Assembly (NCBI GenBank): GCA_963760285.1
Contig: CAVXCI010000001.1
Span: 496,001-560,000 of the forward strand
Length of the DNA: 64,000 nt
Direction of reading: 5' to 3'
Source of the DNA: PALSA-278 sp963760285
Lineage (GTDB): Bacteria > Acidobacteriota > Terriglobia > Acidiferrales > UBA7541
Positions 35,192 to 43,880 of this stretch are shown in pieces. Within the stretch, counting starts at the first letter, position 1. The number at the start of each line of letters is the position of its first letter. The translations under genes were made by a program, and so were the position numbers. Under the pieces are notes generated by a model. The model had not been told where the DNA came from. It worked only from the letters and a program-made list of their open reading frames with translations, and did not search any database.

Positions 35192-36101
35192 TTACCTGAT
35201 CATGTGCCGCAGGAAAAACACCACATTTGCGGGCCGCTCGGCCAATCTTCGCATGAAATAGGGGAACCAATCCTTGCCGAAGGGGACGTAGACGCGCAGC
35301 CGATATCCGTCGCGCACAATTTGCTCCTGCAAGTCCTCGCGGATTCCATAAAGCATTTGAAACTCGAAGTGGTCACGGCCGATTCCCCGGCTTGATACAA
35401 ACTCTTTTGTCGCGGCAATCATCGCCGGGTCATGAGTGGCGATTCCGTGATAAATCCCGGTTTGCAATAGCAATTGCATCACGCGGACGTAGTTGGCATC
35501 CACATCCTTCTTGGCGGGGTAAGCAACGGCAGGTGGCTCCTTGTAGGCACCCTTGCAAATCCGAATTCGGCAGCCAATCCCAGTGAGGTCGCGGGCGTCC
35601 TGCTCGGTGCGGTATAGATACGATTGCAGAACCACGCCGACTGCGGGGCTGCGCGCACGCAGGCGCTTGCAGACATCAATGGTGCGCTGGGTGTAGACGA
35701 GATCCCTCCATGTCAATACGCACAAAATTTCTATACTTTTCCGCACATTGAACAACGCGCCACACCAGGTCTTCACACAGTGAATCGCCGATATCCAGGC
35801 CCATCTGTGTAAGCTTCAGGGAAACATTGGCGTCGAGTTTCTCGTCGGCAATGCGGTCAAAAATTTCAATAGCCGTGTCCGCCGCGGCAAGCGCTTCCGC
35901 TCGCGTATGCACGCTTTCCCCGAGGTAGTCCAGGCTGACCATGCGGCCCGCCGCGTTCAATTGCCGCGCCGCCTCCACAGCGTCGGTTAAAGTCTCGCCG
36001 GCGACGAACCTCTTTGCGAAGCGGCGAGCTGCGGAATTCATCGTCACCCAGGAGGCGGCCTTCGGATTCCCGGCCAGGCGAAGAAGGACAGTCCTCAGCA
36101 T
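35192..36101 (-). CDS. Proline dehydrogenase, with apparent frameshift
   Basis: A monofunctional FAD-dependent enzyme oxidising proline to pyrroline-5-carboxylate. The first frame has AGRMVSLDYLGESVHTRAEA, DANVSLKLTQMGLDIGD and FVRIDMEGS. The frame then slips and resumes with YTQRTIDVCKRLRARSPAVG, VVLQSYLYRTEQDARDL, RICKGAYKEP and GIATHDPAMIAATKEFV. One extra base near 35704 explains it, and the joined protein (about 302 residues) is normal for YusM/FadM-type PRODH. GGAG lies nine bases before the ATG at 36101; an upstream start at 36185 is possible. It follows trxB in the same direction. Confidence 0.88.
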
Positions 36102-36200
36102 TCCGGCTTGCTCCAGAGAGATGGCCGGCTGGCCGCGGCGGATGAAGGAGTGGAAGGGAGCGTGGGGAAATCCGGCTTCCCGCATTTTTTCATTGGCCGA

Positions 36201-37139
36201 TTAACTTTTGTGCTCCTGGAGAAATTTCTCCGCGTCAATGGCAGCCATGCAGCCGGAACCCGCCGCGGTTATGGCCTGCCGATAAACATGATCCTGAACG
36301 TCACCAGCGGCGAATACCCCTTCGATGTTCGTCCTCGTGCCGGCGTGCGTGCGGAGGTAGCCCGCGTCATTCATATCCAACTTGCCCCGGAAAATGGCGG
36401 TGTTGGGATCATGGCCGATGGCCACGAAAAGGCCATCCACCATGAGCTTCATGGTTTCGCCGGTTTCGGGATTTCGAAGGGTGATTTCTTCAACGGACTT
36501 TTTCGAGGTGTCGTGCACATGGTCTACAACGAAGGGCGTAAGAAAACGGACTTTCGGATTGGCCTGGGCGCGCTCCAGCATGATGCGCGTGGCGCGAAAA
36601 TCGCGGCGGCGGTGGACAACGTTCACCTGGCGCGCGAATTTTGTGAGGAAGATGGCCTCTTCCATGGCCGTATCGCCGCCGCCCACCACAGCGATATCGC
36701 GCTCGCGAAAAAAGTAACCATCGCAGGTGGCGCAGGTGGAAACTCCGTGTCCTAAAAGGTCGCGCTCTGATTCAATTCCCAGCATGCGGGCGGATGCGCC
36801 GGCCGCAATAATCAGCGCCCGGCATTCGTGGGTTTCCTTTCCCGCTGTAATGCGAAACGGGCGGCCGGTCAAATCAGCATCCGTAACCGCGCCCGATTGA
36901 AACTCAGCACCAAATTTCTGCGCCTGCTTGCGCATGTTTTCGATGAGGTCTGGTCCCAGTATGCCTTCGGGAAATCCAGGAAAGTTTTCCACCATGGTGG
37001 TCAGGCTGAGTTGCCCTCCTGGTTCGTGGCCGTCCAGCACCAGAGGTTTCAATTCCGCGCGCGCCGCATAGATTGCGGCGGTCAAGCCCGCACAGCCGCT
37101 CCCAATGATGATAACGTCTCGCAAATCTCCCTCCCGCAC
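36201..37139 (-). CDS. trxB: Thioredoxin reductase
   Basis: 312 residues. FAD site DVIIIGSGCAGLTAAIYAAR, the PGGQLSLTTMVENFPGFPEG region, redox-active CATC (Cys136, Cys139), NADPH site DIAVVGGGDTAMEEAIFLTK followed by HRRRDFRA, and the terminal GVFAAGDVQDHVYRQAITAA with GSGCMAAIDAEKFL. It reduces thioredoxin with NADPH in the cytoplasm. The proline dehydrogenase gene follows downstream in the same direction. Confidence 0.95.
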   Translation of the reverse strand: MREGDLRDVIIIGSGCAGLTAAIYAARAELKPLVLDGHEPGGQLSLTTMVENFPGFPEGILGPDLIENMRKQAQKFGAEFQSGAVTDADLTGRPFRITAGKETHECRALIIAAGASARMLGIESERDLLGHGVSTCATCDGYFFRERDIAVVGGGDTAMEEAIFLTKFARQVNVVHRRRDFRATRIMLERAQANPKVRFLTPFVVDHVHDTSKKSVEEITLRNPETGETMKLMVDGLFVAIGHDPNTAIFRGKLDMNDAGYLRTHAGTRTNIEGVFAAGDVQDHVYRQAITAAGSGCMAAIDAEKFLQEHKS

Positions 37140-37404
37140 ATAAGCCCGCCGTCTGCAACGCGGGGCAAAGGTTGTTAGTTTAGCATTGCTACGCTCTGCC
37201 GGCGCGCTCCGTCACACTGGAAGGCCTCCTATGGCGAAGCACGCAGCGCGAGGTTTATCCGCCGCCTTAACTGTTTCGTTGGGCAGTTTGCTGCATATTT
37301 TGATGCGGGATGATGGGAACTGGGTTCCGAAGAATCTTAGGTTAACCATTCTCTTTTCCTCGGGGAGCGGGAGGCGTTACCCGGACAGTAACGAACCGAT
37401 GGAT

Positions 37405-37432
37405 TTGTGGGCCTTAGGCTCCAGCGTATAAT
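37405..37432 (+). promoter_or_regulatory. Predicted promoter upstream of mscL
   Basis: TATAAT (37427-37432) with TTGTGG (37405-37410) 16 bp upstream, about 70 bp before the mscL start. The remaining intergenic DNA (37140-37504) shows no gene or structure that I could support. Confidence 0.4.
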
Positions 37433-37504
37433 GCCGCTGTCACTGGACTTTCAATATCTCAAAAGCTGCGGTGGCTTCGACGCAACACCGGCGGGGAGGT
37501 TCGC

Positions 37505-37933
37505 ATGTTTAAGGAATTCAAGGAATTTGTGATGCGGGGCAACGTGGTGGATATGGCCGTTGGAATTGTAATCGGCGTGGCATTCGGCAAAATCATAACG
37601 TCACTCGTTGGCGATATCCTGATGCCGCCCATTGGCCTGCTGCTGGGTCACGTGGACTTTTCCAGCCTGTTCTTCAACATTTCGGGAACGCCTTATGCAA
37701 CGCTGGCCGCAGCCAAGGCCGCGGGCGCGGCCACCATCAACTATGGCCTGTTCCTGAATACCATTCTGGATTTTGTGATTGTGGCTTTCGCTATATTTCT
37801 AGTGATAAAGCAGATCAACCGGGTGCATAAGGAACCGGTTCCCGCTACCAAGGACTGCCCGTTCTGTCTTTCCTCTATACCTTTGAAAGCGGTCCGCTGC
37901 GGGCACTGCACGTCTGACTTGAAGGCGAGCTGA
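37505..37933 (+). CDS. mscL: Large-conductance mechanosensitive channel with zinc-ribbon tail
   Basis: 142 residues. MFKEFKEFVMRGNVVDMAVG and IVIGVAFGKIITSLVGDILM are the N-terminal amphipathic helix and pore helix; the second span is TILDFVIVAFAIFLVIKQIN. The C-terminus, instead of only the usual helical bundle, ends in CPFCLSSIPLKAVRCGHC, a four-cysteine zinc ribbon known in a subset of MscL proteins. It opens under membrane tension during osmotic downshock. The ATG is preceded by GGGGAGG. Confidence 0.93.
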   Translation: MFKEFKEFVMRGNVVDMAVGIVIGVAFGKIITSLVGDILMPPIGLLLGHVDFSSLFFNISGTPYATLAAAKAAGAATINYGLFLNTILDFVIVAFAIFLVIKQINRVHKEPVPATKDCPFCLSSIPLKAVRCGHCTSDLKAS

Positions 37934-37966
37934 AAGACGGCTCTGCCAATTCAATCATCCAGGACG

Positions 37967-40237
37967 TCAGGGGCGCAGGCGCCGCTCCTGTGCAACTCGA
38001 AGATGTTCGCGCAGCCGCTCGACCACTTCGTTGGTCTGTCCTTCCTGCATCTCACGCTCCACTTCATCCAATGCAAAATGGACGATGTCGTGATGGTGAA
38101 GGTCTCCCGGGCCAATCCTTTCACTCAATTCCAGCCATAGCTTGTGCAGCAGATCAATTTCCTTAGGTGTGAGATTAGGAGCGTGCGGTCCCAGATAGAA
38201 TACGTGCTCCACGCCGGCGGGCGTTATCAGCTGCAGAGTGAACTGCGGCCGCGGCTCCGGCAACCGTTCCCATGCCAGCCCGATCTCCCTGGCTTGCTCT
38301 TCCATAGATAACTTGGAGGAACTGCCCACTACGATGGATTTGGACTTCAGTCCGACCGCGGCTCGCATAATGCCGTCCCATGCGTTGTTCGCGGAGGCTA
38401 CCGCCAGGCGCACAGGTTTCCCTTCCGCCTCGGCGATATTCAGGATTTTTGTGAACAGCAACTGCTCGATGGTGCTGAAAAGCTGGTCCGGGGCAAGGTC
38501 ATATTCTCCGGAGGCCGACCGGCGCAGCAGGCGGATGTGCAATACGGCAACGTCTTCATCCGGAGATTTCACATTGCTCAACGCGACCTTTACATGCTCC
38601 AGCGCATAATAATTGCTGACCGCCACCAGGACGTTTCCAGGGCGCGCACCCACGGTTTCCGGGGTCAAATCGGCTTCCTGAGCCAGATTGAATTGGTCCA
38701 GCTCCACGTGTATACCAGCAGACTTGCGGTGAATTACGCGCTCGGAAACCTCAAAGACCACGAAAAGAGCCGTGGTGAAAATTACTCCGGCAATCGTGGC
38801 TTGCGGCTTGGTGAAAAGATTCACAACCGCGATGCCTAGCAGGACCAGCGTTATAAGCCCCAAACCCAGCGGAATCTCCACGCCGGCAATCGTAAAATTC
38901 AGCGGCACGCGGTATTCACGATCCTGCTGATGCGTGTAGCGCAACACCAATACGGCCACGCCCTTCAACGCAAAGCTCCAGATCACCCCGAAGGCGTACA
39001 AATTGGCCAGGTAGGTGACATCGCCGCGGCTAATGACGATGGCGGCGAGCTGGCAAGCCACCACAAGGTTAATGAGGCGGTGCGATGTTCCAAAGCGAGG
39101 ATGCGGATGGCGGAACCAATCGCTCAACACGCCATCCTCGGAGACGCGATTGAGGACCCCGTTTGACCCCACAATCGCGGTATTCACCGCGCCGGAAAGA
39201 ATGAGAGTGCCGACAACAACGACAAAGGCATGGAAAACCAGACGGAGGAAGTAAGGCCCCTCGAGATTCATTGCCAGGCCGCCAATCAGGTTTTCGAAGT
39301 AGTGATGACGCTGGCCGTCCGGGATGATCATCACCGCAAAAAATGAAACCAGCGAAGTGAAAATCAGGCTGTAAACGAAAATGACAAAGCCGGTCTTCTT
39401 CAGATTCTTCAGCTTGGGATGCTCGATTTCCCTGTAGACCTGTGCCAGCGATTCTTCACCGCTCATGGCCAGCACGGAATGGCCCAGGGCCACGAAGATC
39501 GCCACCAAGCCGAAGAGCCTGGGGAGATCCCTGAATTTTTCCACGGGCAACCACCCGAGCGCACTGGGAGAAAACCGCAAATTGCGGGGCCGCGGAATGG
39601 GCGGAAGGGGAGAATGCCGAACCCACGCGGTGTATCCGCACCATGCGATTAGCATGACCACCATCACCGTGGTCAGCTGCATAATGCGCAGCGCCTTCTC
39701 GCTGGATTCCGGGATGCCCTTGATGTTCTGCCACCAAAAATATGCCGTCACCAAAACGGCGAAAGCCGCAGCCATGCTGTTTACGCCGAGGTTCAAATGC
39801 AAGTGGACATAGGCCAGGAGTTCATTGATCAGGGCACCGAGGTACTGTCCAGCGGAAACGGCGCTGATGGGGCCCGTAAGGATATAGTCAAACATCAGCG
39901 CGGAGACGGAAATCTTGGCCAGCGTGCCGCCCAGCGCTTCCTTAACCACGCGGTACACGCCGCCGCGGACAAACATGCTGCAGCTCTCCACGTAAATCGA
40001 ACGGACGGCGTAGGAAAACAGCATGATGGCGAAAATGAACCACGGCGCGGTCTTGCCGATGAATTGCTCTGCTTCGCCGCCGGCGTAATACGCGGACGAC
40101 GCCAGATCGTTCAAAACGATAGCCGCGGCACGCCAAAAAGAAATGAAACTCAGCATCGCCGTGGTGGCGACGAGAATCTGGACGACGGGCCGAGTGGAGT
40201 TTTGCGATCCTTTGGGAGTCGTCGGGGTGGAGGCCAT
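37967..40237 (-). CDS. APC-superfamily amino acid permease with C-terminal USP-like domain
   Basis: 756 residues. The first ~490 form about twelve membrane spans of the APC fold (VQILVATTAMLSFISFWRAA, VLNDLASSAYYAGGEAE, and later ALGHSVLAMSGEESLAQVYR). After the membrane part a cytosolic region begins (NVLVAVSNYYALEHVKVALS) and includes GLKSKSIVVGSSSKLSMEEQ, resembling the nucleotide-binding G-S of universal stress proteins. The last ~90 residues are charged helices. Probable cation-linked amino acid importer with regulatory tail; substrate unknown. Convergent with mscL (33-bp gap). Confidence 0.82.
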   Translation of the reverse strand: MASTPTTPKGSQNSTRPVVQILVATTAMLSFISFWRAAAIVLNDLASSAYYAGGEAEQFIGKTAPWFIFAIMLFSYAVRSIYVESCSMFVRGGVYRVVKEALGGTLAKISVSALMFDYILTGPISAVSAGQYLGALINELLAYVHLHLNLGVNSMAAAFAVLVTAYFWWQNIKGIPESSEKALRIMQLTTVMVVMLIAWCGYTAWVRHSPLPPIPRPRNLRFSPSALGWLPVEKFRDLPRLFGLVAIFVALGHSVLAMSGEESLAQVYREIEHPKLKNLKKTGFVIFVYSLIFTSLVSFFAVMIIPDGQRHHYFENLIGGLAMNLEGPYFLRLVFHAFVVVVGTLILSGAVNTAIVGSNGVLNRVSEDGVLSDWFRHPHPRFGTSHRLINLVVACQLAAIVISRGDVTYLANLYAFGVIWSFALKGVAVLVLRYTHQQDREYRVPLNFTIAGVEIPLGLGLITLVLLGIAVVNLFTKPQATIAGVIFTTALFVVFEVSERVIHRKSAGIHVELDQFNLAQEADLTPETVGARPGNVLVAVSNYYALEHVKVALSNVKSPDEDVAVLHIRLLRRSASGEYDLAPDQLFSTIEQLLFTKILNIAEAEGKPVRLAVASANNAWDGIMRAAVGLKSKSIVVGSSSKLSMEEQAREIGLAWERLPEPRPQFTLQLITPAGVEHVFYLGPHAPNLTPKEIDLLHKLWLELSERIGPGDLHHHDIVHFALDEVEREMQEGQTNEVVERLREHLRVAQERRLRP

Positions 40238-40346
40238 AAGATCTAACTTGCCGACGAAGGACTATACGATTAAATCAATGAGAATGAAAGCCGCTGAAGC
40301 ATATCCGTTCCTCTGATCGGAGACAGATTTCCGGACTATTAAGGGA

Positions 40347-40730
40347 TCATTCGCGGGACTTTGCCCGGAATTCCTTTTCGCAGGCGGCGCAAGGGCAGAT
40401 TTCGCGGAGATGCTCAAAACTGTAAATTCCGGTGGAGTGGCCATCCGAAAATTCGATCTGCAGGGCGTAGTTTCCCACAGAGTGCGCGGCGCGAGCTGTG
40501 GGTTTGGGTCGAAACAGAGGGAGGGCCATCCCGCCTGTTCCGGAAGTGGCAACCTCCGCTTTCTTCTCGCGCTCGTCGTTGCACAAGGCGCAAGGGCAAT
40601 GGTCTCGCAGATAAGCGAAATCGTAATGGCTGGTGTGGGCGTCGGACCAGGCGATGTCCATTCCCGCGCCGCTGGTGACGTGGATTTTCACGTCCATCGG
40701 TTTCTTGCGTACATCAATCGGTATGGGCAT
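40347..40730 (-). CDS. DUF971-family protein with two CPCA-C motifs
   Basis: 127 residues. The DUF971 fold is repeated in sketch: AWSDAHTSHYDFAYLRDHCP with CPCALC, then IEFSDGHSTGIYSFEHLREI with CPCAAC. DUF971 occurs at the C-terminus of plant HCF101-type Mrp proteins that carry Fe-S clusters, and as the N-terminal part of gamma-butyrobetaine hydroxylases. It lies 32 nt downstream of the iron-transport ABC ATPase gene with GGAAGGAAAG before its ATG, so it is probably the last gene of the iron operon. A link to iron or Fe-S handling is inference. Confidence 0.78.
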   Translation of the reverse strand: MPIPIDVRKKPMDVKIHVTSGAGMDIAWSDAHTSHYDFAYLRDHCPCALCNDEREKKAEVATSGTGGMALPLFRPKPTARAAHSVGNYALQIEFSDGHSTGIYSFEHLREICPCAACEKEFRAKSRE

Positions 40731-40762
40731 TCTTTCCTTCCGGTGGCCGCCTGACGGCGCCG

Positions 40763-41461
40763 CTAACCAACGGTCAAGAGCGGTCCTGTGGTCAAGCGGC
40801 CGTGCTCAAGACGGATATGACGGTCTGCCATGGCGCCGATGGCTGGATTGTGCGTCACCATCAGAATGGTGTGACCTTCCTGATGCAACTCGCGGAAGAG
40901 ATTCAGCACGATGTGCTCATTCAGATCGTCGAGGTTTCCCGTGGGCTCATCGGCCAGGATTATCTTGGGTTGATTGATCAACGCACGCGCCACGGCAACA
41001 CGCTGTTGCTCTCCGCCGGAAAGCTCACTCGGCCGGTGGTCCAAACGGTCGGCCAAACCGACGCGTTCCAGCGCCACGCGCGCTTCTGGCTCATCGGCGG
41101 TACTGTGCAGATACTGCGCCAGCATCACATTTTCAAGCGCGGAAAGATAGGGCACCAGATGAAACTGCTGAAAAACAAATCCAACATCCTCCGCGCGGAA
41201 GCGCGTCAGCTCTCTTTCACCCAGGCTCGCCACATCTTTGCCGTCCACGTAGGCGTGGCCATCGGAAGGCCTATCCAATCCACCCAGAATATTTATCAGC
41301 GTTGTCTTTCCGGAACCGGAGGGGCCCATCATGGCAATCCATTCGCCCGCGGCCACCTGGAAACTGACATGATCCAGGGCCCGCACCTCACCAAACTGCT
41401 TGGAGAGGCCTTGCACGTCCACGAGAGTGCGGAAATCCTCCGAATTTTTCGCCCGGCTCAC
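40763..41461 (-). CDS. ABC transporter ATPase (MacB/LolD-like) of the iron-uptake operon
   Basis: 232 residues. VDVQGLSKQFGEVRALDHVS, Walker A MMGPSGSGKTTLINILGG, Q-loop VFQQFHLVPYLSALENVMLA, signature PSELSGGEQQRVAVARALIN, Walker B KIILADEPTGNLDD. GTG at 41461 overlaps the stop of the upstream permease by 4 nt (GTGA), so it is chosen over the longer reading. It drives the two FtsX-like permeases encoded upstream. In the Campylobacter p19 and E. coli Fet clusters a similar ATPase follows two FtsX-like permeases and an Ftr1 protein. Confidence 0.88.
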   Translation of the reverse strand: MSRAKNSEDFRTLVDVQGLSKQFGEVRALDHVSFQVAAGEWIAMMGPSGSGKTTLINILGGLDRPSDGHAYVDGKDVASLGERELTRFRAEDVGFVFQQFHLVPYLSALENVMLAQYLHSTADEPEARVALERVGLADRLDHRPSELSGGEQQRVAVARALINQPKIILADEPTGNLDDLNEHIVLNLFRELHQEGHTILMVTHNPAIGAMADRHIRLEHGRLTTGPLLTVG

Positions 41462-42594
41462 GCTTCGCCTCGCAGGATTACCGCCGGGCGTACTCTTCCC
41501 AGCAGCCTTAAGGGCAGCGCCCCCGCGAGGGCGACTCCCATGGTCAGTGCAATAGTGAGAGGAAGAATTTCCCAGCGAGGTGAAATGGCTGCATCGAAGA
41601 CGCGCCATCCAATCCATCGGGCCAGGACAATGCCGACCAAGTATCCCGCCACGCCGGACGCCGCTCCCATCGCGGCGGCTTCCGCAAGAAATAGTTGCAC
41701 CACTCTAGAAATCGAACCCCCCAAAGCGAGCATCAATCCCACGTCACGGCGGCGCTCCACCGCCAGCGCCGCCATGGTGGCCAGCACGCACAGACCCGTG
41801 AGCAGCAAAATTAGGACCACCATGGAAAACACCAGCAGGCGCAGCCGCGACGCCAACTCCACCTGCGCTTCGTTGACTTGCCTCAGTGGCCGAACCTCGG
41901 CATCTGGCAGCGATGCCACTAACTTTCGCTCGGCATCTTCAATGTGCGCGCTGTCTCCGGGAACACTAACAGCAACGAGACTGATTTCGCCCGGCATTCC
42001 AGAAAGCTGCTGTGCCACGCCTAGGTCAACGAAGACCTGATTATCCTCGTCGGCTCCTGCTTCAAAAATTCCCGCAATGGTGACATGAACGGTGCGGCCA
42101 CCGGATTGTAATTCGATCTGGCTACCCGGTGCAGCATTCAGGACGCGCGCTGCGTTAGTTCCCAGCAGGCAGTCCGTTGCAACGCCACGCGCGGAGATCC
42201 ACGTCCCCTTGGTAAGCTTCCACCACGGTGCGACGCGCGGCACGGCATCCAGCCATGTGCCCGCGACAACAATGGGATGGTCGTTCGCCTTGGCGACGAC
42301 GTAGAGGTAGGGCAGGAAATTCGCTCCCATCAGACCGGCGCTTTGGATTCGCTGAACGATACTTGCATCCAGGAGTGCGGGTACGCCGTTGTTGCTGCCT
42401 CCCCGGGGGATCACCGGTTGAACGATCAGATTGGGCCCCAGAGTCCGGAATTCATGGCTGAGCTTCCGCTGGACGTCCGCTTCCATACTCAGTAGCGCGG
42501 AAATCACCGCGGCACCGCCCGACAGCGCCAGTATGGCAACCACCAACCGGCCCCGGCTGGAACGCAAGAGACCTCCCAAGAGGCGCAGGAACAT
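41458..42594 (-). CDS. FtsX/MacB-like permease 2 of the iron-uptake operon
   Basis: 378 residues with the MacB layout: one N-terminal span (LVVAILALSGGAAVISALLS), a periplasmic domain (starting FRTLGPNLIVQPVIP) and three C-terminal spans (VVLILLLTGLCVLATMAALA and VERRRDVGLMLALGGSISRV are typical FtsX). ATG at 42594 is two bases past the previous stop. It is paralogous to the gene just upstream. Probably transports or works mechanically on periplasmic iron-loading steps; exact role unproven. Confidence 0.87.
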   Translation of the reverse strand: MFLRLLGGLLRSSRGRLVVAILALSGGAAVISALLSMEADVQRKLSHEFRTLGPNLIVQPVIPRGGSNNGVPALLDASIVQRIQSAGLMGANFLPYLYVVAKANDHPIVVAGTWLDAVPRVAPWWKLTKGTWISARGVATDCLLGTNAARVLNAAPGSQIELQSGGRTVHVTIAGIFEAGADEDNQVFVDLGVAQQLSGMPGEISLVAVSVPGDSAHIEDAERKLVASLPDAEVRPLRQVNEAQVELASRLRLLVFSMVVLILLLTGLCVLATMAALAVERRRDVGLMLALGGSISRVVQLFLAEAAAMGAASGVAGYLVGIVLARWIGWRVFDAAISPRWEILPLTIALTMGVALAGALPLRLLGRVRPAVILRGEA

Positions 42595-42595
42595 G

Positions 42596-43876
42596 TTATT
42601 CGCCTCGCAGCGTGGCCGCTGGTTCAAACCGCGCCGCCTGCCGCAGCGGCAAAGCGCTGCCCAGCAAGGTGATGAGAACCGCCAGGCTGATGACGATAGG
42701 AAAGAGGATCAGGCGGGGCTCCGAGGGAGATCCGAAAACCGTTTGTCCAAGCAGACGCGCGAATTCAAGTCCCGCCAGAAACCCGGCACAGGCGCCAATC
42801 ACCGCAAGGAAAAATGATTCGCCGAAAAACAAGACCGCGATGAAGCTGTCCGTGGCGCCAAGCGCCTTTAGCAAACCGATCTCCGAACGGCGCTCGAGAA
42901 CCGTGGTCACGGAAATCGCGGAAATCGCCAAGGCGGACGCTCCCAGCGCGGCCAGCGTCACCAGCCAGAAAAGCGAACTAATTCGTGTGAGGATTCTTCC
43001 TTCGGTCTCCGCCACGCGACGGATAGGCGCTACTTCCGTTCCGGGCATCACCTGCTGAATCTGGCGGCCGATGGACGAGATGTAGGGCGAGCAATACCAT
43101 TGGTCATATTGGGCGGGAGTCAGAGTATCAGGATCGCGCTGGGAGAAGGCATCTTCCGGCTTGGTGATGGCACTCACAAAAAGAGTGCGGAACTGCCCTG
43201 GATGGCCCGCGAGGGCCTGGGCTATGGTTAAGGGCGCGACAATGGCCTGATCCTCGGCGCTCCCGGTGGAAAGGATTCCCACCACGGTCACCGGTCTGCG
43301 ATCCGCGCCCGAGCCAATTTGCAACACCTGGTTTACATGAATGCCTTCGCGCGCGGCGAGAGCCTCTCCTACCACGCATTCATCGGCCGAATCGCCGAAC
43401 CACCTGCCTCGAACTTTCCACCAGGGATGGGTGCGGCTTAACCCAGTTCGAAATACCGTTCCGTCGGGAATGGGAACATCATGTTGGTACCAAGTTCCGA
43501 CCAGCGTGGCATGAAACTCGTTTTCGTTCGGCGTCCGGACCGTCACCGGCAATTCTAGAAATGGCGTGAAGCCGATTATATTATTGCGCCAAAAAATTGT
43601 TTTTAATTTTCCCAAGTCAGACTGGGAAAGCCACGCGCCCTCGTTCACCGGGCGGTAATCCACCCCGCCGATCTCAAGAGGGAGGCTGTCCGTCCGGGCC
43701 CGTACAAGAATATTTGCGCCGAAGCTTCGGAATTCACGGGCCAGGCGGTCGCCAATGTCCAGGGAGACGGTCAGCGTCGCCGTGGAAACCGCGATCCCCA
43801 AGAGCACGGCGAATCCTCCCAACACCTTGCGGCGCGGGTTACGGATAAATGACCGACCCAGAAGGCGCGAGAACAT
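42596..43876 (-). CDS. FtsX/MacB-like permease 1 of the iron-uptake operon
   Basis: 426 residues. An N-terminal span (RRKVLGGFAVLLGIAVSTAT), periplasmic domain starting FRSFGANILVRARTD, and a C-terminal FtsX domain with VTTVLERRSEIGLLKALGAT and three spans, ending LRQAARFEPAATLRGE. It begins 4 nt after the Ftr1-DUF2318 gene stops, so the two are co-translated. Its ending AATLRGE matches the AVILRGEA ending of the next gene, which supports a duplication origin for the pair. Confidence 0.87.
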   Translation of the reverse strand: MFSRLLGRSFIRNPRRKVLGGFAVLLGIAVSTATLTVSLDIGDRLAREFRSFGANILVRARTDSLPLEIGGVDYRPVNEGAWLSQSDLGKLKTIFWRNNIIGFTPFLELPVTVRTPNENEFHATLVGTWYQHDVPIPDGTVFRTGLSRTHPWWKVRGRWFGDSADECVVGEALAAREGIHVNQVLQIGSGADRRPVTVVGILSTGSAEDQAIVAPLTIAQALAGHPGQFRTLFVSAITKPEDAFSQRDPDTLTPAQYDQWYCSPYISSIGRQIQQVMPGTEVAPIRRVAETEGRILTRISSLFWLVTLAALGASALAISAISVTTVLERRSEIGLLKALGATDSFIAVLFFGESFFLAVIGACAGFLAGLEFARLLGQTVFGSPSEPRLILFPIVISLAVLITLLGSALPLRQAARFEPAATLRGE

Positions 43877-43880
43877 TGTG

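Noticed and set aside
37186..37431. 81-codon open frame before mscL
   Set aside because: No ribosome site, unusual composition, and it runs into the predicted mscL promoter.
40802..42040. 412-codon plus-strand open frame opposite the ABC ATPase and permease
   Set aside because: It crosses two well-supported minus-strand genes and reads as low-complexity antisense.
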